From Cellulomonas sp. (GTDB lineage: Bacteria > Actinomycetota > Actinomycetes > Actinomycetales > Cellulomonadaceae): DNA of 5,367 nucleotides. Positions within the stretch are counted from its first letter, which is position 1; every line of letters begins with the position of its first letter. The notes beneath the pieces are model-generated. The model saw only the letters and a program-made list of their open reading frames with translations. It did no database searches and had not been told where the DNA came from. Shown piece after piece: positions 1 through 5,367 of the stretch. The stretch is from the NCBI GenBank assembly GCA_027451305.1, contig DAIDJQ010000011.1, forward strand, positions 1-5,367. Direction: 5' to 3'. Both the position numbers and the translations under genes were made by a program.

Positions 1-273
1 CCGAACCAGCCGGAGGGCGACCAGGAGCAGCACCGCGGCCGACGCCCACCGCAGCGTGGTCCGGTAGGTGTCGACCATCGGGGCGAGCACGGCGCCGGCG
101 GCCACTGCGGCCGTCGCGTACGCACCGTCCACGGTCGCGGCGCCGAGCCCGGCGGCGGCGCCGGTCCGCCAGCCGTGCTCGGCCGCGATCATCACGACGA
201 GGGTCGCCACCGCGCCGACCGGCAGCGCGACCGCGAGCCCGGCGGCGGCACCGGCGAGCAGAGCGGTCGTCAT
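1..273 (-). CDS. LysE-family amino-acid/metabolite exporter, N-terminal part (cut by window edge)
   Basis: Ninety-one codons are visible from an ATG at 273 and the frame is still open at base 1, so the C-terminal half or more is missing; LysE-family proteins are usually about 200 residues. The visible protein is strongly hydrophobic, with probable membrane segments near residues 4-30, 38-63 and 75-90. The pattern of a first helix with a Pro-Val-Gly turn (P18), then GWRTG (34-38) and a small-residue helix AAAGLGAATVDG (39-50), is the arrangement of LysE/RhtB-type exporters, which expel amino acids or related solutes across the inner membrane. The family's common PGP motif is replaced by LPVGA. 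The substrate cannot be predicted. No good Shine-Dalgarno sequence precedes the ATG. It lies 205 bp beyond the gal operon on the same strand, with a hairpin between them, so separate transcription is likely. Family assignment is moderately secure; a different small membrane transporter is possible. Confidence 0.72.
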   Translation of the reverse strand, partial: MTTALLAGAAAGLAVALPVGAVATLVVMIAAEHGWRTGAAAGLGAATVDGAYATAAVAAGAVLAPMVDTYRTTLRWASAAVLLLVALRLVR

Positions 274-342
274 GAGAGGGCCGTCCGCCGCACCGGCCCG
301 TCCGTCGCCCGGTGGCCCGGGCGACTGCGCCGCCCGACGAGT

Positions 343-370
343 GCGCACCCCGGGAGGCTGCGGGGTGCGC
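343..370 (-). terminator. Hairpin after the gal operon, possible terminator
   Basis: A perfect 9-bp inverted repeat, GCGCACCCC at 343-351 and GGGGTGCGC at 362-370, encloses a 10-nt loop. It lies about 110 nt past the stop of the methyltransferase-fold gene and about 70 nt before the exporter gene. No T-run follows in the minus-strand direction, so it is not a classical intrinsic terminator. U-less hairpins are often proposed as terminators in high-GC actinobacteria, and that is the basis for this call. Confidence 0.42.
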
Positions 371-410
371 GGGCACGTGCCGAGCACGGGCAGAGCGAAC
401 GCGGTCCGCG

Positions 411-430
411 GTGGGGTCCCGTGGGGTCCT
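411..430. repeat. Tandem 10-bp repeat (two copies)
   Basis: GTGGGGTCCC at 411-420 is followed directly by GTGGGGTCCT at 421-430, nine of ten bases identical. It is in the non-coding gap between the methyltransferase-fold gene and the exporter gene. Apart from this repeat and the 343-370 hairpin, I see no promoter-like or gene-like signal in the 274-478 gap. Function is unknown and chance origin is plausible in GC-rich DNA. Confidence 0.5.
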
Positions 431-478
431 GGCGCTCGAGCCGCCGCGCGAGGTGCGACGCGGCCGGACGAGCGGGTG

Positions 479-1213
479 TCACGGCACGTCCCCTCGTACC
501 GCGAGGTAGAGCGCGTAGGTGAACGCGCGACCGTCCCGACGGACCTCGAGCGGCACCTCGACCACGGTGCTCAGGCCGACGAGCCCGCGCAGCGCGTCCG
601 CCAGCGGCCTGCTCCGATCGGCGGACCACACGCCCAGCACCCCGCCCGGCGCGAGCGCCCGCGCAGCCGCGGCGAGGAACTCGGAGCCGTACACGGCCGC
701 GTTCCCCTCGTGGATCAGGAACCCCGGGCCGTTGTCCACGTCCAGCAGCACGACGTCGAGCGAGGCCGCGGGGAGCCCCGGGACCACGTCGAGCACGTCG
801 CCGACAGTCACCGTGACGCGCGGGTCGCCGAGGGCGGGGCTCGGCAGCGGCAGCCGTCCCTGGTGTGCCCAGGCGACGAGGGCTGCGTGGATCTCGACCA
901 CGTGGACCTGACCCACCCGGGCGTCGGCCAGCAGTGCCGCGACCGTGAAGCCGAGGCCGAGGCCGCCCACCAGCACCCGCGCCGGTGCGGCGGGACCGCG
1001 CGTCGCGACGAGCAGGTCCAGCGACCGCTGCGCGAGCGCCCGTTCAGTCCCCGTGTCCACGGTGTCCATGGCGAACACGCCGTCGACCACCAGCTCCACG
1101 ACGCCGTCCCGTCGGGCGAGCGCCAGCTCCCCGCGCTCGTCCCGCGCCCGCGCGACGACGACACGTCCGGTGCCGGCGCCGTCGGGTCCCGGGCTGGGCC
1201 GGCCCTCAGGCAC
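479..1213 (-). CDS. Spermidine-synthase-like / class I SAM-dependent methyltransferase-fold protein
   Basis: This is a 244-residue soluble protein from a GTG at 1213. That start is chosen because AGGGGG lies 4 nt upstream (1218-1223); an in-frame TTG at 1270 would add 19 residues inside the preceding gene. A Rossmann nucleotide-binding core is visible: glycine motif VLVGGLGLGFT (80-90), acidic residue E107 in HVVEIH, D139 in VGDV, then LLDVDNGP (156-163) and a late APGGVLGVWSA segment (188-198). This order is that of spermidine synthases and related SAM-binding proteins. The N-terminal stretch (residues 20-60) resembles the beta-rich lead-in of that family. However, the usual Asp-x-x-Asp polyamine-site pattern after strand 4 reads DVDN here, so true putrescine aminopropyltransferase activity is doubtful and the substrate is unknown. 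The gene overlaps the end of the LacI-family gene by 8 nt, implying translational coupling and expression with galE-galK. Fold call secure; function open. Confidence 0.83.
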   Translation of the reverse strand: MPEGRPSPGPDGAGTGRVVVARARDERGELALARRDGVVELVVDGVFAMDTVDTGTERALAQRSLDLLVATRGPAAPARVLVGGLGLGFTVAALLADARVGQVHVVEIHAALVAWAHQGRLPLPSPALGDPRVTVTVGDVLDVVPGLPAASLDVVLLDVDNGPGFLIHEGNAAVYGSEFLAAAARALAPGGVLGVWSADRSRPLADALRGLVGLSTVVEVPLEVRRDGRAFTYALYLAVRGDVP

Positions 1214-2333
1214 CGCGCCCCCTGCTGGTTCCGGCCGAACCGGCCGGCGGTGCGGTGCTCGCTCGGACAACGAGGGGCGCGGGCACTACCACCCGCTCGG
1301 CGCTCGCGTCCACCCGGTCCCTGATCTGCCGCACCAGAAGGTTGACCAGCTCGCGACCGATCTGCTCGAAGTCGTGCACCACGGTGGTGAGGGGCGGCCA
1401 GAGGTACTCGGCCAGCGGGATGTCGTCGAACCCCACCACCGACACGTCGCCCGGCACCTGTCGCCCGGCCTCGAACATCGCGCGGACCAGGCCGACCGCC
1501 ATCTCGTCGTTGGCGCAGAACACCGCCGTGACCAGGGGGTCCGCCGCCAGCCTCAGCCCGGCGCGGTACCCGGATCCGGCCGTCCAGTCGCCCGTCTCGG
1601 GCGGGGGTGCCCCGACGCCGGCCGCAGCGCACGCCTGCCGCCAGGAGTCCGCCCGCAGCCGTGCGGGGACGGATCCGTCCGGTCCTGCGACGTGGTGCAC
1701 CCGTCGGTGACCGAGCGCCACGAGGTGCTCCACCGCGGCCCGGGCGCCGGCGGTCTCGTCGGCGCCGACGGCGGCGTGCTGCCCGACGAACCGCGAGTCG
1801 GCCACCACCACGGGGAGCCGGGAGGGGAGCGCCAGCGTCTCGGGAGTGGCGGTCTCGGCGCGGATCACCACCAGTCCGTCCACCGCCTGGTTGTCCAGCC
1901 GCTGCACAGCCGCGCTGACGTCGTCCGGCGAGGGGGTGTGCACGTCCACCAGCGACACGGTGAACCCCTCGCGCCGGGCCGCCTCCACGACCGCCTCGAC
2001 CGTCCGGGTCTCCCCGGTGCGGGCCAGTCGGTGCGCCACGACGCCGATCGCGCCGAAGGTGCCGGAGCGCAGCGCGCGCGCTGCGTGGTTGGGCGCGTAG
2101 CCGAGCGACTCCATCGCCTCGAGCACGCGTGCCCTCGTGCCGGGCCGCACGGCGGCGGACCCGTTCGAGACCCGCGAGACCGTCTGGGGCGAGACACCGG
2201 CGAGCCGCGCCACGTCGCCCACCGAGGTGCGGGCTCCCCGGCCGGCGGTCGGCGGAGCAGGCACGGGGGACGAAGGGGCAGCAGCCCCTGCCCGGTCCGC
2301 CGGTTCGGCTCTCGGCGGCGTCTCAGCCGACAC
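1206..2333 (-). CDS. LacI/GalR-family transcriptional regulator, likely regulator of the gal operon
   Basis: This is a 375-residue DNA-binding repressor-type protein. An N-terminal helix-turn-helix covers residues 37-61 (VGDVARLAGVSPQTVSRVSNG), followed by a hinge helix with the minor-groove leucine in AARALRSG (84-91, L88). A periplasmic-binding-protein-like effector domain spans about 94-360, with the family hallmarks VFCANDEMAVGLVRAM (271-286) and VPGDVSVVGFDDIPLAEYLWPPLTTV (293-318). Family members bind palindromic operators as dimers and usually release on binding a sugar. The GTG at 2333 overlaps the galK stop by 11 nt. It has only a weak ribosome site and gives about 35 Ala/Pro-rich residues before the helix-turn-helix. 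An internal GTG at 2264 (V24) is the alternative start, also without a good ribosome site. Encoded third in the operon, it probably controls its own transcription through the palindrome upstream of galE. The ligand (galactose or a galactoside) is inferred from context only. Confidence 0.93.
   Translation of the reverse strand: MSAETPPRAEPADRAGAAAPSSPVPAPPTAGRGARTSVGDVARLAGVSPQTVSRVSNGSAAVRPGTRARVLEAMESLGYAPNHAARALRSGTFGAIGVVAHRLARTGETRTVEAVVEAARREGFTVSLVDVHTPSPDDVSAAVQRLDNQAVDGLVVIRAETATPETLALPSRLPVVVADSRFVGQHAAVGADETAGARAAVEHLVALGHRRVHHVAGPDGSVPARLRADSWRQACAAAGVGAPPPETGDWTAGSGYRAGLRLAADPLVTAVFCANDEMAVGLVRAMFEAGRQVPGDVSVVGFDDIPLAEYLWPPLTTVVHDFEQIGRELVNLLVRQIRDRVDASAERVVVPAPLVVRASTAPPAGSAGTSRGRGA
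1218..1223 (-). promoter_or_regulatory. Ribosome binding site that decides the GTG start at 1213
   Basis: On the minus strand AGGGGG is followed by CGCG and then GTG. This is the best Shine-Dalgarno match near the 5' end of the methyltransferase-fold gene. It lies inside the last codons of the LacI-family gene, which fits translational coupling. It argues against the longer TTG-started reading from 1270. Confidence 0.6.
1231..1247 (-). other. Small hairpin in the regulator/methyltransferase junction
   Basis: CCGGCC (1231-1236) and GGCCGG (1242-1247) form a perfect 6-bp stem with a 5-nt loop. It lies 18-34 nt upstream of the GTG at 1213, just ahead of the ribosome site and within the 3' end of the regulator gene. 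An alternative pairing GGTTC/GAACC (1227-1231 with 1237-1241) shares the same bases. It could influence coupling or mRNA processing, but GC-rich coding DNA often yields such stems by chance. Confidence 0.3.
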
Positions 2334-3516
2334 GCGAGCCCGGTGCCGCGGTGTCCGAGACGAGGAAGGCCGGCTCGGCCCAGCCGCGAGCCGTGTAGGC
2401 GGCGCGCACCGCCTCGGCCACCGCGTCGATCTCCGTCGCCCGGACCAGGGCGATCGCCGAGCCGCCGAACCCGCCCCCGGTCATCCGGGCACCGAGCGCA
2501 CCCCCGGCGCGTGCGGCCTCGACGGCCACGTCCAGCTCGGCGCAGGAGACCTCGTAGTCGTCCCGCAGCGAGGCGTGCGACGCGTCCAGCAGCGAGCCGG
2601 TGCTCGCCAGCGCACCGGCCTGCAGCAGGGCGACGAACTCACGCACGCGCGCGATCTCCGTCACGACGTGTCGGGTGCGTGCACGTTCCGTCGGGTCCGG
2701 CAGCGCCCGAAGTGCCGCGCCGAGGTCCGTCACCTCGCGCAGCGAGGAGACGCCGAGCTGCCGTGCCGCTGAACGGCACTGCTCGCGGCGCAGCCCGTAC
2801 TGACCGTCGTTGTTCGTGTGGGGGGCACGGGTGTCGACCACCAGGATCGCCAGGCCCTCGTCGGCCGGCGTGAACGGGACGTGCGAGACGGACAGGTCGC
2901 GGCAGTCGAGCAGCAGGGCGTGCCCGGGGTGCGAGCGCAGGCTGGCGGCCTGGTCCATTCCTCCGGTCGGCGCGCCCGCCACCTCGTTCTCGGCTCGCAC
3001 GCAGGCCGCCGCCAGCGCGGTACGGACGTCGTCGTCCAGAGCGCCCAGGGCCGACAGCTCCTGGACCGCGAGCACCAGCGACCCCTCGATTGCCGCGGAG
3101 GACGAGAGCCCGGACCCCGTCGGCACGCACGACGTGACCACCGCGTCGAAGCCCCGGACCACGGCCCCCTCGTCGCGGAGCACCCAGGCCGGGCCCCCCG
3201 CATAGGCGGACCAGCCGTGCACGCGTCCCGGTGCGAGGTCGTCGAGCGTTCCCTCCCAGGGCTCGCCCGGCGCCTGGGCCGACACCAGGCGGACGCGGCC
3301 GTCGTCCCTGCCGCGCACGGCTGCGAACGTGCGGTGCGGCAGCGCCACCGGCAGGCACAGGCCTGCGTTGTAGTCGACGTGCTCGCCGATCAGGTTGATC
3401 CGGCCGGGGGCGGCCCAGACCCCGTCGGGCGTGGAACCGAACGTGCTGGTGAACAGGCTTGTGGCGTGCTCGATGCCCGTGGGGTCGTCCCAGGCGGGCT
3501 GCATGGCGCTCGACAT
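2323..3516 (-). CDS. galK: Galactokinase
   Basis: GalK transfers the gamma-phosphate of ATP to galactose, giving galactose-1-phosphate, the entry step of the Leloir pathway in the cytoplasm. The 397-residue product is of normal family length. All three GHMP-kinase motifs are present: the galactokinase signature PGRINLIGEHVDYNAG (37-52) with R39, E45, H46 and D48; the phosphate-binding PTGSGLSSSAA (132-142); and the C-terminal MTGGGFGGSA (345-354). GGMDQ (185-189) supplies the expected catalytic base D188, paired with R39. No key residue is missing. The ATG at 3516 has AGAGGA-like bases 11 nt upstream (3528-3534, GAGAGGA), overlapping the galE stop; a second ATG four codons later is possible. 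galE ends 19 nt upstream and the LacI-family gene starts 11 nt before the galK stop, so all three are probably co-transcribed. The GalK call is very secure, although related GHMP kinases share the second and third motifs. Confidence 0.97.
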   Translation of the reverse strand: MSSAMQPAWDDPTGIEHATSLFTSTFGSTPDGVWAAPGRINLIGEHVDYNAGLCLPVALPHRTFAAVRGRDDGRVRLVSAQAPGEPWEGTLDDLAPGRVHGWSAYAGGPAWVLRDEGAVVRGFDAVVTSCVPTGSGLSSSAAIEGSLVLAVQELSALGALDDDVRTALAAACVRAENEVAGAPTGGMDQAASLRSHPGHALLLDCRDLSVSHVPFTPADEGLAILVVDTRAPHTNNDGQYGLRREQCRSAARQLGVSSLREVTDLGAALRALPDPTERARTRHVVTEIARVREFVALLQAGALASTGSLLDASHASLRDDYEVSCAELDVAVEAARAGGALGARMTGGGFGGSAIALVRATEIDAVAEAVRAAYTARGWAEPAFLVSDTAAPGSRVG

Positions 3517-3527
3517 CGGTGGCGGCG

Positions 3528-3534
3528 TCCTCTC
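3528..3534 (-). promoter_or_regulatory. Ribosome binding site of galK
   Basis: GAGAGGA on the minus strand lies between the galE stop codon and the galK ATG, 11 nt from the ATG. The spacing is slightly long for that ATG, and with the ATG four codons on it would be longer still, so it favours the first ATG at 3516. Confidence 0.5.
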
Positions 3535-3535
3535 G

Positions 3536-4507
3536 TCAGTCGGTGGTCGGGTGGCTCTGTCGCGCCTGCCAGGCGCTGGCGACCATGTCGGTCAGGGTGC
3601 GGTGCGGGTTCCAGCCGAGGTCCTGCGTCGCCAGGGCGCCCGAGGCGACGATCCGCGCCGGGTCACCGGCGCGCCGGGGGCCGATGAGCGGCTCGAACGG
3701 CATGCCCGTCACCTCGGCGATCGCGGACATGATCTGCCGGACGGACACGCCGTCGCCGGCGCCGAGGTTGTACACGCGCCGCAGGGGAGTGCCGTCGGCC
3801 AGGGCCTGGGCCGCCGCGACGTGCGTCTCGGCGAGGTCCTGCACGTGGACGTAGTCGCGCACGCAGGTGCCGTCCGGCGTGGGGTAGTCGTCGCCGTTGA
3901 CGATCGGTGTCCGGCCGCCCAGGAGAGCGTCGAACACCAGGGGGAACAGGTTGTGCGGGGAGGTGTCGAACAGGTCGTCGTACCCCGAGCCCACCACGTT
4001 GAAGTAGCGCAGGGACGTGTGCCGCAGACCGGCGGCGGTCGCCTGGTCGGCGAGCAGCCACTCGCCGATCAGCTTGCTCTGCCCGTAGGGGGACTGCGGG
4101 TCGGTGGGCGTCGTCTCGGTGACGACGGGCACGTCCGGCGTCCCGTACACGGCGGCCGACGACGAGAACACGATCGACTCCACGTCGGACGCCGCCATCG
4201 CCTCCAGCAGGTGCGCCGTACCGGTGACGTTCTGCTCGTACGTGTGGAGCGGGCGCTGCACGGACACCCCGGCGTACTTGAACCCGGCCAGGTGCACGAC
4301 GCCGCTCACCCGGTGCTCCCGCAGCGTCCGGGTCACGAGGTCCGTGTCCAGCACGGAGCCGACCACCAGCGGTACGTCGTCGGAGACGAAGGCGCGGTGG
4401 CCGGAGGAGAGGTCGTCGAGGACGACGGCGCCCACCCCTGCCGAGCGGAAGGCGCGCACCACGTGCGAGCCGATGTACCCGGCACCGCCGGTGACCAACC
4501 ACGTCAT
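3536..4507 (-). CDS. galE: UDP-glucose 4-epimerase
   Basis: GalE interconverts UDP-galactose and UDP-glucose with tightly bound NAD. It closes the Leloir pathway and also supplies UDP-galactose for glycans. The 323-residue protein is an extended short-chain dehydrogenase. It begins directly with the NAD-binding TGGAGYIGSH (6-15), followed by D31 at the end of the second strand, VHLAGFKYAG (71-80), FSSSAAVYG (114-122), the catalytic Y141-x-x-x-K145 pair in SPYGQSKLIGE, and the GalE-typical DGTCVRDYVHVQDLA (212-226). Length matches actinobacterial GalE proteins. The ATG at 4507 is chosen because the Rossmann strand starts right after it. The frame remains open upstream to a GTG at 4627, but those 40 residues are Arg/Pro-rich and unlike the family. 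GGAG lies 10 nt before the ATG, a weak ribosome site. It appears to be the first gene of the galE-galK-regulator operon. Confidence 0.96.
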   Translation of the reverse strand: MTWLVTGGAGYIGSHVVRAFRSAGVGAVVLDDLSSGHRAFVSDDVPLVVGSVLDTDLVTRTLREHRVSGVVHLAGFKYAGVSVQRPLHTYEQNVTGTAHLLEAMAASDVESIVFSSSAAVYGTPDVPVVTETTPTDPQSPYGQSKLIGEWLLADQATAAGLRHTSLRYFNVVGSGYDDLFDTSPHNLFPLVFDALLGGRTPIVNGDDYPTPDGTCVRDYVHVQDLAETHVAAAQALADGTPLRRVYNLGAGDGVSVRQIMSAIAEVTGMPFEPLIGPRRAGDPARIVASGALATQDLGWNPHRTLTDMVASAWQARQSHPTTD

Positions 4508-4520
4508 AGCTGCTGTGCTC

Positions 4521-4534
4521 CGTCCGACGTCCGA
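4521..4534. repeat. Tandem 7-bp repeat in the galE leader
   Basis: CGTCCGA occurs twice in direct succession (4521-4527, 4528-4534), 14-27 nt upstream of the galE ATG. It overlaps the weak GGAG ribosome site region of galE. No known function; two short copies could be chance. Confidence 0.4.
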
Positions 4535-4609
4535 CGACTGTCCACGACGGCAGCCTCCTCGAGGTTCCCGTGTCGGGCCGAGGTGCGTCCTGGGAGGCAC
4601 CCGTGCGAC

Positions 4610-4629
4610 CGGTGGCAACGTTAACACCG
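4610..4629. promoter_or_regulatory. Candidate LacI-family operator upstream of galE
   Basis: CGGTGGCAACGTTAACACCG is an imperfect inverted repeat with a central CG; eight of ten positions in each half match. Many LacI/GalR-family operators have this form, an even-length palindrome with central CG flanked by AA and TT. It is about 103-122 bp upstream of the galE ATG and is the most AT-rich patch in the gap. The LacI-family protein encoded two genes downstream is the likely binder, which is inference from proximity. On the minus strand TAACGT (4618-4623) fits a TAnnnT -10 box inside the palindrome, so binding could block the polymerase; no convincing -35 box accompanies it. Confidence 0.55.
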
Positions 4630-4643
4630 AGAAGGGCAGGATC

Positions 4644-4657
4644 GGGTGCCGGCACCC
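4644..4657. repeat. Perfect 14-bp palindrome in the divergent intergenic region
   Basis: GGGTGCCGGCACCC reads the same on both strands. Its centre is 31 bp from the centre of the operator-like palindrome, close to three helical turns. A half copy, GGGTGCC on the minus strand, recurs at 4596-4602 on the other side of that palindrome. It could be a second protein-binding site or a short stem. The sequence itself does not tell which. Confidence 0.5.
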
Positions 4658-4741
4658 CCCAGCGCCGTCAGGTCGAGGTCGTGGCCGAACCTGGCGCAGC
4701 GACGGACTCGTCGCACCGCCGGCAGGCCGTCGTGCGCTTGC

Positions 4742-4775
4742 ACGAGGTCGGCAGGCTCTGCCGGAGAATCCTCGT
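4742..4775 (+). promoter_or_regulatory. Nested RNA hairpin at the ABC-F gene start
   Basis: ACGAGG (4742-4747) is complementary to CCTCGT (4770-4775), which ends one base before the ATG. Nested inside is a perfect 6-bp hairpin, CGGCAG (4749-4754) with CTGCCG (4758-4763) and a GCT loop. The ribosome site GGAG (4763-4766) starts in the inner stem and sits in the bulge between the two stems. The pairing is directly visible; an effect on translation is inference. Whether transcription starts far enough upstream to include it is unknown. Confidence 0.35.
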
Positions 4776-4776
4776 C

Positions 4777-5367
4777 ATGAGCGCGACCGTGCAGGCCAAG
4801 GGGGTGGGTGCCGGTTTCGGTGACCGCGAGCTGTTCTCGGGCGTCGACCTGGTCGTCGCGCCGGGTGACGTCGTCGGTCTCGTCGGGCCCAACGGCGCGG
4901 GCAAGTCCACCCTGCTGCGCATCCTGGCCGGTGAGCGTCGCCCGGATGCCGGGAGCATCTCGGTGGCGCCGACGCACGCCCAGCTCGGCTACCTCGCACA
5001 GGAGATCGAGCGGCGCCCGGACGAGTCGGTGCACGCCCACCTGGAGCGACGCACGGGCGTCGCAGCGGCGCAGGTGGCGATGGACACCGCGGCGGAGCGC
5101 CTCGCGTCGGGCGAGGACGGAGCGGACGACGAGTTCGCCGAGGCCCTCGAGCGCTGGATGGCACTGGGCGGCGCCGACCTCGACGCACGCACCGGCACCG
5201 TGCTCGCCGATCTCGGTCTGAGCCTGGACCCCGGCCTGCCGATGACGGCGCTGTCCGGCGGCGAGGCCGCGCGGGTGGGGCTGGCCGCCCTGCTGCTGTC
5301 CCGGTACGACCTCTACCTGCTGGACGAGCCGACCAACGACCTCGACCTGGAGGGGCTGGCGCTGCTC
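4777..5367 (+). CDS. ABC-F family ATPase (ribosome-associated type), N-terminal part (cut by window edge)
   Basis: One hundred and ninety-seven codons from the ATG at 4777 to the window end encode most of a first ATP-binding cassette. Visible are the Walker A motif GPNGAGKST (37-45), a Q-loop region GYLAQE (71-76), the signature LSGGEAAR (159-166) and Walker B plus D-loop LLDEPTNDLD (181-190). There is no membrane segment. The LLDEPTNDLD wording, the GYLAQE segment and the acidic insert of about 40 residues (roughly 95-135) fit ABC-F proteins. These carry two cassettes in about 500-600 residues and act on the ribosome, as translation factors or antibiotic-resistance proteins, not as transporters. 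The second cassette and linker are outside the window, so the subfamily cannot be named. GGAG lies 10 nt before the ATG. The gene is divergent from galE and probably unrelated in function. Confidence 0.9.
   Translation, partial: MSATVQAKGVGAGFGDRELFSGVDLVVAPGDVVGLVGPNGAGKSTLLRILAGERRPDAGSISVAPTHAQLGYLAQEIERRPDESVHAHLERRTGVAAAQVAMDTAAERLASGEDGADDEFAEALERWMALGGADLDARTGTVLADLGLSLDPGLPMTALSGGEAARVGLAALLLSRYDLYLLDEPTNDLDLEGLALL

Noticed and set aside
270..629. 119-codon minus-strand open frame filling the gap before the exporter
   Set aside because: It overlaps the methyltransferase-fold gene in another frame by 150 nt, is Arg-rich without motifs, and the gap holds a hairpin instead. It ends exactly at the exporter ATG (TGA overlapping), but I regard that as coincidence.
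68..1324. 418-codon plus-strand open frame across the exporter, gap and methyltransferase-fold gene
   Set aside because: It has low-complexity Ala/Pro/Arg composition, and both minus-strand genes beneath it have clear family motifs.
945..2873. Very long open frame on the plus strand (642 codons), with several others on both strands
   Set aside because: It lies antisense to the methyltransferase-fold, LacI-family and galK genes and has an Arg/Pro/Ser/His-rich composition with no recognisable motif. Long antisense frames are expected in GC-rich coding DNA.
4612..4618. TTGCCA on the minus strand as a -35 box for galE
   Set aside because: It resembles TTGACA, but no AT-containing -10 hexamer lies 16-19 bp downstream (4589-4597 is GC-rich), so I preferred the TAACGT -10-like reading, itself weak.
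4508..4627. Longer galE reading from a GTG at 4627
   Set aside because: The extra 40 residues are Arg/Pro/Gly-rich and lie before the Rossmann strand that normally opens GalE; the extension would also run through the operator-like palindrome.
4646..4780. 44-codon plus-strand frame from a GTG whose TGA overlaps the ABC-F ATG
   Set aside because: The ATGA overlap looks like coupling or a leader peptide, but the product is Arg/Ser-rich, there is no ribosome site, and the GTG sits inside the 14-bp palindrome.
1..5367. A new defence, mobile or toxin-antitoxin system
   Set aside because: Every gene with recognisable motifs belongs to a known metabolic, regulatory, transport or ribosome-associated family. 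There are no direct-repeat ends, integrase, transposase, nuclease or small toxin-like pair, and base composition looks uniform.

Overview
The window is very GC-rich, with codon third positions almost all G or C, and its coding is densely packed on the minus strand. Gene families and style (GTG starts, short stop/start overlaps, Ala/Arg-rich proteins) point to a high-GC actinobacterium. A Cellulomonas-like member of the Micrococcales is my inference; nothing in the window proves the genus. I see no rRNA, tRNA, CRISPR array, transposase or phage gene.

Layout from right to left, in the direction of minus-strand transcription: galE (UDP-glucose 4-epimerase, 4507 to 3536), galK (galactokinase, 3516 to 2323), a LacI-family regulator (2333 to 1206) and a spermidine-synthase-like methyltransferase-fold protein (1213 to 479). 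galE and galK are 19 nt apart. galK and the regulator overlap by 11 nt, and the regulator and the methyltransferase-fold gene by 8 nt, so the four genes read as one operon. A hairpin at 343-370 lies beyond the operon. After it comes the N-terminal part of a LysE-type exporter on the same strand (273 to 1, cut by the window edge). On the right, divergent from galE across 269 bp, is the 5' part of an ABC-F type ATPase gene on the plus strand (4777 to the window end).

GalK phosphorylates galactose and GalE interconverts UDP-galactose and UDP-glucose, which are two of the Leloir pathway steps. The transferase GalT is not in the window. The LacI-family protein is the obvious candidate regulator. 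Upstream of galE there is an imperfect 20-bp palindrome centred on CG (4610-4629) with the form of a LacI-family operator, and 31 bp further upstream a perfect 14-bp palindrome (4644-4657). This suggests an autoregulated galactose operon. The role of the methyltransferase-fold gene in it is unexplained.

This is mostly ordinary accessory/core metabolism. I found no convincing new biological system. The most interesting points are the operator-like palindromes, the coupling of the regulator to a spermidine-synthase-like gene, and a foldable leader across the ABC-F start codon.
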